DNA from: Niabella soli DSM 19437
Lineage (GTDB): Bacteria; Bacteroidota; Bacteroidia; Chitinophagales; Chitinophagaceae
Assembly: GCF_000243115.2 (NCBI RefSeq)
Contig: NZ_CP007035.1
Location: forward strand, 930,001 to 994,000
Reading direction: 5' to 3'
DNA length: 64,000 nt
Position numbers and translations under genes: made by a program. The notes below the pieces were generated by a model. It saw nothing but the letters and a program-made list of their open reading frames with translations. It searched no databases and had not been told where the DNA came from. Of this stretch, positions 17,697 to 25,650 are shown piece by piece. Numbering within the stretch: the first letter of the stretch is position 1; every line of letters begins with the position of its first letter.

Positions 17697-19165
17697 AAAA
17701 AAAGATCGCAATAATAGGTATTTATCACGAGTCCAATACGTTTAATAAACGGCCGACGGTTTATGCTGATTTCGAAAACGGTCATTTATTAAAAGGGGAC
17801 GCTATTGTTGCGCACTATAAAGAGGCTCATCATGAAATAGGCGGGTTTATTCAGGCAATGGATCATGAACAGGTGGAACTGGTGCCGGTTTTATATGCTG
17901 AAGCGACTCCGGGAGGATCCATTGCAACGGAAACTTACCTGCGCCTGAAAGCGGAGCTTGGAGCCCTGTTGCAATCAGTATTGCCCGTGGATGCTGTATT
18001 GGTGGCACCGCATGGTGCGGGGGTCTGTGATGCTTACCCTGATATGGACGGGGACTGGCTTTCCTTTGTGCGGACGTTGGTGGGTGTGGAAGTGCCAATT
18101 GTTGGAACGCTGGACCCTCATGCCAATGTGAGCCCGCTAATGATTGCCGCAACGAACGCGCTCTTTGCCTATGCGACGAATCCGCATTTAGATCAGCGGG
18201 CAACTGGCATCAGGGCGGCCCAATTGTTGAACCAAATGCTTTTTGAGAACATGGCAGTGCAGCAGCAACTTATTCAGTTGCCACTTTCCATCAGTATAGA
18301 ACAGCAAAATACCGGTAATGAGCCTTGTATTTCCCTTTACCGGCAAGTGCAACAAATTGCGGCAGATGCCGGCGTGTTACATGCAAGTATCATCCTGGGT
18401 TTCCCGTATGCCGACGTCCGGGAAATGGGCACCTCCCTGGTGGTGATAACTACAAAGGCGCCTGCTTCTGAAAACCTGATTATGGAATTGAGGTCCTGCT
18501 TCCTTAGCCGGTTGCAGCAATTTACCGGCGCGAAAGTCCGGCTGCAAACAATTTTACCCGATGCTGCTTCATTACAAAAACCGGTGCTGTTGCTGGATAT
18601 GGGGGATAACGTGGGTGGTGGTTCCGCCGGTACAAGTATGTACCTGATGGATCTGTTGGAAGCTGCGGAGCAAACCCGGGCCTGTATCTGCATTACGCAT
18701 GCGCCAACAGTAGCATGGATTTCGCGCTTGGAAAAAGGCGCCCGTTTTGACATTTCTTTTGAACAAATAGATGCGGTAAACAGCCCAGCGTCTTACGCTG
18801 TTACACTGGTTGGATTACAGGACGGTTTTTTTACCGAGCCGGATCCAAGACATGGCGGGCAAACGCAATTCAATATGGGAAAAGTGGCGGTACTGCACAC
18901 AGACCATCAGAATATCATCATTATTGCATCACTTAAGATACCTCCGTTCAGCAGCAGACAGTTAACCAGTTTGGGGATAGTAGTGGAGGAACTGAACTGG
19001 GTTATAGCAAAAGGAGTGAATGCTCCCATAGCGGCCTTTAAGGATACCTGTGCAACAATTTTGCAGGTGGATACGCCGGGGGAAACCCGTGCGGACGTTA
19101 CCACCTTTATTTTTAAAAACAGAAGAGTGCCGTTATATCCATTTGAAGCGATCAACAATGTATAA
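17693..19165 (+). CDS. M81 family metallohydrolase (MlrC-like)
   Basis: 490 residues, the usual size of the M81/MlrC family, first known from microcystin breakdown. N-terminal IGIYHESNTF (7-17), then HGAG (107-110), then the metal-binding pattern DPH (Asp141, His143) and His165 in ATNPHLDQ. No signal peptide, so cytoplasmic. The family is a zinc amidohydrolase/peptidase, and many members of unknown substrate occur in sugar-acid and D-amino-acid catabolic clusters. In this operon it may open an amide or lactam derived from the amino sugar. It overlaps RidA by 4 bp and the SMP-30 gene by 8 bp. Confidence 0.82.
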   Translation: MKKKIAIIGIYHESNTFNKRPTVYADFENGHLLKGDAIVAHYKEAHHEIGGFIQAMDHEQVELVPVLYAEATPGGSIATETYLRLKAELGALLQSVLPVDAVLVAPHGAGVCDAYPDMDGDWLSFVRTLVGVEVPIVGTLDPHANVSPLMIAATNALFAYATNPHLDQRATGIRAAQLLNQMLFENMAVQQQLIQLPLSISIEQQNTGNEPCISLYRQVQQIAADAGVLHASIILGFPYADVREMGTSLVVITTKAPASENLIMELRSCFLSRLQQFTGAKVRLQTILPDAASLQKPVLLLDMGDNVGGGSAGTSMYLMDLLEAAEQTRACICITHAPTVAWISRLEKGARFDISFEQIDAVNSPASYAVTLVGLQDGFFTEPDPRHGGQTQFNMGKVAVLHTDHQNIIIIASLKIPPFSSRQLTSLGIVVEELNWVIAKGVNAPIAAFKDTCATILQVDTPGETRADVTTFIFKNRRVPLYPFEAINNV

Positions 19166-19991
19166 AGATCATATTTTTCAGGAATTTAAGGGAAGAGCCA
19201 TTACGCTTCCGCAACCTTTTTATACCGAAGGCCCGGTAATAGACAGGGAGGGCAATTTGTTTGTCACAAATCTGAAAGGAGGCCAAATCCTGAAAATTGA
19301 CAAAAACGGGGCTGCCACAGAATGGGCACGGACCACTTGTCCGAACGGGCAGATGATTAATGAAAAGGGAGATCACCTGGTTTGTGATAGTCTGGAAGGG
19401 GCTATAAAACAATTTGATAAAAGCGGGAGGCTGGATAAAATAGCGGTGAGGGGCTTAATTTCCGGCTATAGGATCAGTTGCCCCAACGATCTGATCAGCG
19501 ATACTAACGGGGGATTCTTTTTTACCGATTCGGTCCGGCATTGCGGTATTGTCGGACATGTGGATCGCACCGGCACAGCAAGGATCATCGCCAAAGAATT
19601 GGACTACCCTAACGGACTTGCGATCAACCCGGTCCGGGGCCAATTATATATTGCGGAAAGCTACAAAAACAGAATTCTGGTGGCCGACCTGCGACTGCCC
19701 GGAAGCACTCCGGAAGTTTTTTGCGATTTGCCGGTCAATCCTTCCGGGAAAAAAAGTGGCAACCTGCCGGATGGCCTGGCTGTGGATTGCTTTTACAATC
19801 TTTGGGTGGCACATTATGGAATGTCCTGCTTATGGGTTTTAAATGACAGGGGTATGTGCATTGGTAAATATGAAACGGGCATCCCCCTTACCTCTAATGT
19901 TTTTATGAATGATAACTGGTTATTGGTTACAGGAGGAACAGGCGAGCCCGGTCCGGGGATGATAAAAATTGTAAAAATGCGCAGAAGATGA
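19158..19991 (+). CDS. SMP-30/gluconolactonase-like six-bladed propeller
   Basis: 277 residues from ATG 19158; the frame is open further upstream but inside the M81 gene. Metal ligands line up with SMP-30/regucalcin: Glu24 (YTEGP), Asn152 (YPNGLAI) and Asp205 (LPDGLAVD), plus Asn110 (CPND). Expected activity: hydrolysis of a sugar-acid lactone in the cytoplasm. This would fit an oxidation step by one of the SDRs or the aldo/keto reductase producing a lactone. It overlaps the preceding gene by 8 bp and the next by 4 bp (ATGA). No signal peptide is seen. Confidence 0.83.
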   Translation: MYKDHIFQEFKGRAITLPQPFYTEGPVIDREGNLFVTNLKGGQILKIDKNGAATEWARTTCPNGQMINEKGDHLVCDSLEGAIKQFDKSGRLDKIAVRGLISGYRISCPNDLISDTNGGFFFTDSVRHCGIVGHVDRTGTARIIAKELDYPNGLAINPVRGQLYIAESYKNRILVADLRLPGSTPEVFCDLPVNPSGKKSGNLPDGLAVDCFYNLWVAHYGMSCLWVLNDRGMCIGKYETGIPLTSNVFMNDNWLLVTGGTGEPGPGMIKIVKMRRR

Positions 19992-20917
19992 CGAGTAATT
20001 TTGAAATTTCCCCATTAACACTCGGAACGGTTTCGCTGGGGCTTAACTACGGCGTTTTTGAAGGGCAGCGTCAGCCGGATAAGCGAACGGCGGTGCATTT
20101 GATCGATACCGCAATAAAAAACGGGATCACCTGTTTTGATACCGCCCGGGAATATGGAACAGCGGAAACACTGTTGGGCGAGCTGCTATCGGGGACTTCC
20201 GTGGGGCAGGTTTCGATTGTAACAAAGTTTAAAATATCGAAAGAGGCTGTAGGGGATTTTTCACTGGCGAAAGAACAGGCGCGCAGCAGTGTTTTAGCAT
20301 CGCTTCAACAATTGAAGCTTGCCCGGCTGCCCTTTTGTTTATTTCATATGGTTTCAGATTATAACACAGATGTAGTTGCCGAAATGCTTCCGGGCCTTTT
20401 CGTTTCACTGAAGCAGGAGGGGCTGATCGGTTCCGGCGGTATTTCAATTGATAATCTGTCCGAGTTGCCGCGGCTGGCATTCCTTCCGGAAGTCAGCGTA
20501 CTGCAACTGCCGCTTAATATTTTTGATCAGCGCTTCCCCGAAGATCATCCGGTTTGGGAGCAACTCGAAAAGGAAAATAAAATTGTTTTTGCACGGAGCG
20601 TCTTCTTAAAAGGACTGCTCCTCAGGAACCCCTCAGCACTTACCGGGAATTTACAGCCGGCTGCTTTTTACCTGGAAGGGCTAGCTGCTTTTGCAAAAAG
20701 ATGCAAGATGAGCATTGCTCAATTCTGTTTTTCCTATGTACGGAATTTTAAAGCGATTGACAGTATCGTTGTGGGCGCCGATAATGAAGCCCAGCTCCTG
20801 GAGAATATTGGCTTAATGCGCACGCCCCCGATTCCGCAGCAAATTTTAGAAGAGGCGAAATTTTTTTTTAAGGATGTTCCGGAGCAGTTGCTTATTCCTA
20901 AAAATTGGAAATTGTAA
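19988..20917 (+). CDS. Aldo/keto reductase
   Basis: 309-residue (beta/alpha)8 AKR. The catalytic tetrad is visible as Asp51, Tyr56 (DTAREYG), Lys80 (IVTKFK) and His120 (CLFHMV). It is an NAD(P)-dependent oxidoreductase acting on a carbonyl of a sugar or sugar acid. From memory, AKRs of this general kind are also found in nonulosonic-acid biosynthesis clusters, so here it may reverse or adapt such chemistry. The start ATG overlaps the SMP-30 stop (ATGA). The next SDR follows after 3 bp. Confidence 0.83.
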   Translation: MTSNFEISPLTLGTVSLGLNYGVFEGQRQPDKRTAVHLIDTAIKNGITCFDTAREYGTAETLLGELLSGTSVGQVSIVTKFKISKEAVGDFSLAKEQARSSVLASLQQLKLARLPFCLFHMVSDYNTDVVAEMLPGLFVSLKQEGLIGSGGISIDNLSELPRLAFLPEVSVLQLPLNIFDQRFPEDHPVWEQLEKENKIVFARSVFLKGLLLRNPSALTGNLQPAAFYLEGLAAFAKRCKMSIAQFCFSYVRNFKAIDSIVVGADNEAQLLENIGLMRTPPIPQQILEEAKFFFKDVPEQLLIPKNWKL

Positions 20918-20920
20918 AAA

Positions 20921-21712
20921 ATGAATCATTTGTTTAGTCTTGAAGATAAAGTAGTGCTGATCACCGGCGGAACCGGTTTGTTTGGGAAACCGATGTCGCT
21001 GGCCCTGGCAGAAGCCGGGGCGCAGGTGATCATTGCTTCCCGGAATATGGAAGCCTGTACGCGTTATGCGAAGGAGTTGAAAGGATTGGGTTTCAAAGCG
21101 GCCGCCTTGCCGTTAGATCTTAAAGAGGAATCCTCAATTACTGATTGTGTTGCCGCAATACTCAATACCTATAAAAAGATTGACATATTGGTTAACAATG
21201 CGGTTTCAAGAGAAGGCTTTAAGAACCTGGCTGATCTGCAAAAAGAAGAATGGGAAAATGCACAGGCGGTAAATGCAACAGGGCTTATGCTGTTGACAAA
21301 AGCAGTGTTAGCGCATATGTGTTCCCGCCGCCGGGGCAATATTATAAATATAGGATCGATACAGGGAGCGGTCGGGCCTAATTTTCCGGTCTACGGCACA
21401 ACCGGCATGACGAGCCCGGTTAATTATACTTATGATAAATGGGCGCTGGTCGGATTTACAAAATGGATTGCCAATTATTATGGGAAATTTAATATCCGCT
21501 GCAATTGTCTTAGCCCCGGAGGGTATGGCCCCGGTGTTAACGAAACTTATGGAGAGACGGCCTTTACGACGAATTATAAACAATTAACTCCACTGGGCAG
21601 ATTCGCTAACGACAATGATATCAAAGGTCCGATCGTGTTCCTGGCTTCCGAAGCGTCTGCTTATATTACAGGGCACAATCTTTTGGTGGACGGGGGCTGG
21701 ACAAGCTGGTAA
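20921..21712 (+). CDS. Short-chain dehydrogenase/reductase with MTSPV insertion (PtmA-like)
   Basis: 263-residue SDR. Nucleotide motif TGGTGLFG (15-22), catalytic Ser146, Tyr169 and Lys173. Just before the active-site Tyr it carries YGTTGMTSPVNY, an insertion I recall from the PtmA-type SDRs encoded with legionaminic/nonulosonic acid genes; this is recollection, not a search result. It ends in the common TGHNLLVDGGWTSW tail. It lies 3 bp after the AKR and 9 bp before the NanM-like gene. The likely role is redox on the nonulosonate or its amino-sugar fragment. Confidence 0.83.
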   Translation: MNHLFSLEDKVVLITGGTGLFGKPMSLALAEAGAQVIIASRNMEACTRYAKELKGLGFKAAALPLDLKEESSITDCVAAILNTYKKIDILVNNAVSREGFKNLADLQKEEWENAQAVNATGLMLLTKAVLAHMCSRRRGNIINIGSIQGAVGPNFPVYGTTGMTSPVNYTYDKWALVGFTKWIANYYGKFNIRCNCLSPGGYGPGVNETYGETAFTTNYKQLTPLGRFANDNDIKGPIVFLASEASAYITGHNLLVDGGWTSW

Positions 21713-21721
21713 TGATTGTAT

Positions 21722-22789
21722 ATGGAAAAGAAAATGTTTTTTATTTGTATGTTATCCATGCTGTTAATGAACAAGGGCATTGCCCAGGTCCGGTTGAGCT
21801 ATAATTTAGTGCCTTCGATTCCGGACAGGGAAGGCTTTGCAGGGATGTTCGCGGGCGTAAGCAATGGTTTTGTTGTAGCAGCGGGAGGCGCTAATTTTCC
21901 GGATAAGATGCCCTGGGAAGGAGGTAGTAAAATGTGGTATAACGACCTGTTCCTTTTTAATAAACAAACCGGCCAATGGGGAAGAAGCCCTGTTTCGCTT
22001 CCAGGAAAGCGCGCCTATGGAGTTACCGCCTCTTATAATGAAAAAGTAATTTTAGTGGGAGGGAGCGATGAAAAAAAACATTACAGTGAAGTTTATTCCA
22101 TTAAAGTCGAGAATAGTGGGATAGTACTGGATTCGATGGCGTCGATGCCCGTTGCGCTGGCCAATATGACGGGTGCTCTTGCCGGCGATTTTTTGTTCGT
22201 TGCCGGGGGAACGTTTGGCCCTGATGGCGGTCCCGTTACTACTTTTTTAGCTCTGGATCTGAAAAAAAATAAGTGGGTCCAATTGCCATCCTGGCCGGGA
22301 CCGGAACGTATGAACGCCGTGTCTGCGGGGGTAGGCAACCGTTTTTTTATTTTCAGTGGTATACAAACCGAAAATTCAAAAGAGGGTGTTAAGCGGAATG
22401 TTCTGGATGATGGATATTGTTTTTCGCCCATCCTTAAAAACGGTGAATTAGTGGGCGGTAATTGGCATAAAATTGAAAAGATCCCATGGGGCATTGCGGC
22501 GGGGCCTGGTCCGGCTCCGGTGGTTCAAGATCGCTTTGTGATCTTCCCCGGTGGGTTGGATAATGCCACGGCCCAGCATAAAGACCCGCTTACGCATCCG
22601 GGGTTTATTTCAGATATATTATCATATGACACAAAATTAAACAGGTGGAGTACAATTGGCCATCTTCCAAAAACGGAAATGCGGCTAACGGCGCCCGTTG
22701 TTGCGTATGACGGATCTTTTTGGATCATCAACGGAGAAGTAAAGCCTGGAAAGCGCACCCCTACGGTACTTTCGATAAAAATTAAATAA
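21722..22789 (+). CDS. nanM: Kelch-propeller mutarotase (NanM-like, N-acetylneuraminate epimerase family)
   Basis: 355 residues from ATG 21722 (a TTG at 21716 is less likely). Signal peptide ends at about IAQ (22), so it is periplasmic. Kelch repeats are visible, and the stretch GGANFPDKMPWEGG with WYNDLF is the signature of the cyclically permuted sialic-acid mutarotase group. Role in E. coli NanM: converts the alpha anomer released by sialidase to the beta anomer taken up by transporters. Its place in this operon, not the nanA operon, is the strongest single pointer that the second operon handles a sialic-acid-like sugar. It is 51 bp before the aminotransferase gene. Confidence 0.84.
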   Translation: MEKKMFFICMLSMLLMNKGIAQVRLSYNLVPSIPDREGFAGMFAGVSNGFVVAAGGANFPDKMPWEGGSKMWYNDLFLFNKQTGQWGRSPVSLPGKRAYGVTASYNEKVILVGGSDEKKHYSEVYSIKVENSGIVLDSMASMPVALANMTGALAGDFLFVAGGTFGPDGGPVTTFLALDLKKNKWVQLPSWPGPERMNAVSAGVGNRFFIFSGIQTENSKEGVKRNVLDDGYCFSPILKNGELVGGNWHKIEKIPWGIAAGPGPAPVVQDRFVIFPGGLDNATAQHKDPLTHPGFISDILSYDTKLNRWSTIGHLPKTEMRLTAPVVAYDGSFWIINGEVKPGKRTPTVLSIKIK

Positions 22790-22840
22790 AAGAACAGTAT
22801 AAGTATTGTTCGCATTAAATGATCTTGTAAAAGCTATAAA

Positions 22841-24139
22841 ATGACCAGGTATCAGCAGTCGAAACAATTATTGGAGCGTGCGGGTAAAGTGCTTGCAGGA
22901 GGCGTTTCCTCAGAGTTTAGAAAATATAATCATCCTCATGCCTTGTTTTATTTATCCGCAAAAGGCAGCCGTATTGTGGATGTTGATAACAATGAATATT
23001 TAGATTTTACATTAAGCCAGGGACCGATGATCCTGGGACATTCCCATCCCGAAGTGCTGGAAGCCGTCGCCAATTATTCGGTCCGGGGGCAACTTTATGC
23101 TGGTCAGCATTTACAGGAATTGGAGCTTGCGGAGAAAATCGCGGAGCTCATCCCTTCTGCGGAACGGATCCGTTTTTGCCTCGACGGGTCGGAGGCTGTG
23201 CAAACGGCCTTGCGGGTGGCAAGAGCAAAAACAGGGAAAAATAAATTTTTAAGATTTGAGGGACATTATCACGGGTGGCTGGATAATGTGGCCTGGGGCA
23301 TATCCGCACCAGATCCGGAAGCACTGGGAGCGGTGAACGATCCTGTTGCCTTCCCCTGGTCGCAGGGGATCGTTCCGTCCACAAGGGACGAGTTCTTTAT
23401 TTGTTCCTGGAATAACCTGAAGTTGCTTGAAGAGCAATTGGAACGCCATCATCACGAGATTGCGGCGATCATTACCGAGCCGGTTATGTGTAACAACGGT
23501 TGTATAGAGCCTGAAGACGGCTTTCTCAAAGGAATGAGGAAGTTGTGCGATCAATATGGGATTGCCTTAATTTTTGATGAAGTGATTACCGGTTTCAGGC
23601 TGGGTTTGGGCGGGGCGCAGTCTTTTTATAATATCGTTCCTGATCTGTCTGTTTTTGCAAAAGCGATGGGGAGCGGCTATCCTATAAGCGCCATTGTAGG
23701 TAAATATGAATGGATGGAGCTGATCGAAAAATCGATCGTAATACATGCGGGTACGATGAACTCCAGTTGCCCGATGATAGCAGCCTCGCTGGCTACATTG
23801 CGGGTATTGGAGCGGGACAATCCCTATCCGCAACTATTTGCTTTAGGCCAGCGCCTGATGGACGGACTGCGGAATGCGGCAAAACAATCAGGACAAAACC
23901 TGATCGTTACCGGCCCGGGCCCTATGTTTGTAACCGCTTTTGGAGGAGGGGAGATGATGCGGAATTACCGGGATACGCTAAAAACGGACCGGCTCAAATT
24001 GTCGCGGTTTATAGCAGCGATGCACGATCGAAATATCCGGATCATCGGAAGAGGACTTTGGTATATCAGTGCAGCACATACAGAAGAGGATATTGATCAT
24101 GCCATTAAAATAGCCACTGAGGTATTATCGGGCTTATAA
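22841..24139 (+). CDS. Class III aminotransferase (glutamate-1-semialdehyde aminomutase-like)
   Basis: 432 residues. PLP-binding Lys274 in AKAMGSGYP and Asp246 in FDEVITGFR match the GSA-aminomutase branch of fold-type-I class III enzymes. It is not expected to be HemL, which is a housekeeping enzyme with other neighbours. Expected reaction: transfer or removal of an amino group at a terminal or secondary carbon of an amino sugar or amino acid intermediate. Class III enzymes of this branch also occur in some nonulosonate biosynthesis loci (recollection). It is immediately followed, with no spacer, by the MFS gene. Confidence 0.84.
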   Translation: MTRYQQSKQLLERAGKVLAGGVSSEFRKYNHPHALFYLSAKGSRIVDVDNNEYLDFTLSQGPMILGHSHPEVLEAVANYSVRGQLYAGQHLQELELAEKIAELIPSAERIRFCLDGSEAVQTALRVARAKTGKNKFLRFEGHYHGWLDNVAWGISAPDPEALGAVNDPVAFPWSQGIVPSTRDEFFICSWNNLKLLEEQLERHHHEIAAIITEPVMCNNGCIEPEDGFLKGMRKLCDQYGIALIFDEVITGFRLGLGGAQSFYNIVPDLSVFAKAMGSGYPISAIVGKYEWMELIEKSIVIHAGTMNSSCPMIAASLATLRVLERDNPYPQLFALGQRLMDGLRNAAKQSGQNLIVTGPGPMFVTAFGGGEMMRNYRDTLKTDRLKLSRFIAAMHDRNIRIIGRGLWYISAAHTEEDIDHAIKIATEVLSGL

Positions 24140-25390
24140 ATGTTGGGGAGAAGTATTATGATACCGGAAATGAGCATAGGGAATAATAGGAAGAGGGCCT
24201 GGATGGTTGTGGGGCTCCTGTTTGTAATTGCCCTGCTGAATTATATCGACCGCACGATGATTACAACCATGCGCACTTCTATTGTAACGGCTATCCCAAT
24301 GACCGATGCAGAGTTTGGATTGCTGACGGCAGTGTTTCTGTGGGTATATGGTGCCTTTAGCCCCATTGCGGGTTTTCTTGCAGATCGGTTTAGCAGAAGT
24401 AAAGTAATACTGCTGAGCTTGTTGATCTGGTCGGTTGTCACCTGGATGACTGCCTATGCAAGTTCCTATCATGAGTTGTTGCTGACGCGGGCTTTAATGG
24501 GGCTAAGTGAAGCCTGTTATATGCCGGCAGCCCTGGCGCTGATCATGGATTATCATAAAGGAAATACCCGGTCGTTGGCGACAGGTATCCATATGGCAGG
24601 GATTATGACTGGGCAAAGTTTAGGTTTTTTAGGCGGCTGGATTGCTGAAAGTCATCGCTGGAATACTGCTTTTTTTGTATTCGGCAGCTTTGGTGTTACC
24701 TATACCATATTGTTGTTCTTTATTTTGAAGGATGCGCCAACACAATTAAAAACTGATAAGGCGCCGGAGGAAACAAAGGCGAATTTCTTGCAGGCGCTGA
24801 AAACACTTTTTGGGAAACGATCTTATATGCTGCTGGTTGTATTTTTTGCCCTGGTAAGTGTGATGGCCTGGCTGGTAGTAGGTTGGCTACCTACTTATTT
24901 CCAGGAAAAATTTCATCTTTCTCAAACGGAAGCCGGGGTATACGCAACGGGTTGTGTTTCTGCTGCAGCCATAGTGGGGGTGCTCGCGGGCGGAGTATTA
25001 GCTGATCTGTGGAGCCGGCGTAACAGGAGGGCCCGCATATGGGTGCCGGCAATTGGTCTGGCTATCGCGGCTCCGGCGGTATTCCTGGCAAGTTACGCAA
25101 CGGCGTTGGCCGTTGCGGTGGTTTGTTTTGTAGTGTACGCATTTACAAAATCTTTTACAGATACGAATACGATGCCCATATTAAGTATGATTGTTGATGA
25201 CCGGTATCGTGCCACAGGATACGGTATTCTGAATTTCTGCGGCACGCTGGTGGGTGGGCTTGGATTATATTTTGGAGGCGCCTTACGCGATGCGCATATT
25301 CCGCTGGGCACTATTTATCAAAGTGCTGCAGTCTTAATTGTACTGGCGGCACTGGCCGTCATAAGTATTAAGGGAAAAGCTACAGAATAG
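24140..25390 (+). CDS. MFS sugar-acid transporter (paralogue of 1568-2815)
   Basis: 416 residues with 12 hydrophobic segments. LLNYIDRTMI near the N-terminus and RSLATGIHMAG in the middle closely parallel the transporter of the nanA operon, so the two are paralogues of the ACS-type MFS group. An alternative start at M7 (24158) is possible. It is the last gene of the 14-gene operon, directly adjacent to the aminotransferase stop. It presumably takes the dedicated substrate of this operon across the inner membrane. No hairpin terminator is obvious in the 260 bp that follow. Confidence 0.85.
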   Translation: MLGRSIMIPEMSIGNNRKRAWMVVGLLFVIALLNYIDRTMITTMRTSIVTAIPMTDAEFGLLTAVFLWVYGAFSPIAGFLADRFSRSKVILLSLLIWSVVTWMTAYASSYHELLLTRALMGLSEACYMPAALALIMDYHKGNTRSLATGIHMAGIMTGQSLGFLGGWIAESHRWNTAFFVFGSFGVTYTILLFFILKDAPTQLKTDKAPEETKANFLQALKTLFGKRSYMLLVVFFALVSVMAWLVVGWLPTYFQEKFHLSQTEAGVYATGCVSAAAIVGVLAGGVLADLWSRRNRRARIWVPAIGLAIAAPAVFLASYATALAVAVVCFVVYAFTKSFTDTNTMPILSMIVDDRYRATGYGILNFCGTLVGGLGLYFGGALRDAHIPLGTIYQSAAVLIVLAALAVISIKGKATE

Positions 25391-25650
25391 TTCAGGGACT
25401 CATTAGTTTTTTGCTTGTTCATTTAAAATAAATGCCGGTTGAAAAGTTCGTTGTGCTGCTGGTTGCCAGGATATTGGGTAATGAGTAATCAAGACCGCTT
25501 ACCAATAAATGTATTCCTGCGTAAACATTGCTGGCATTATAGATATGAAAGTAGTCCGACGCCAGGGAGAATTAGAATAGACCCGATATTTTTGCAATAC
25601 TCTGAGGAGCAAAACCAGGGCCTGATCATTTCTGATAATTACAGCTATTG

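Noticed and set aside
22841-24139. HemL (glutamate-1-semialdehyde aminomutase for haem synthesis)
   Set aside because: Same enzyme branch, but the operon context is sugar-acid catabolism and no haem genes are present.
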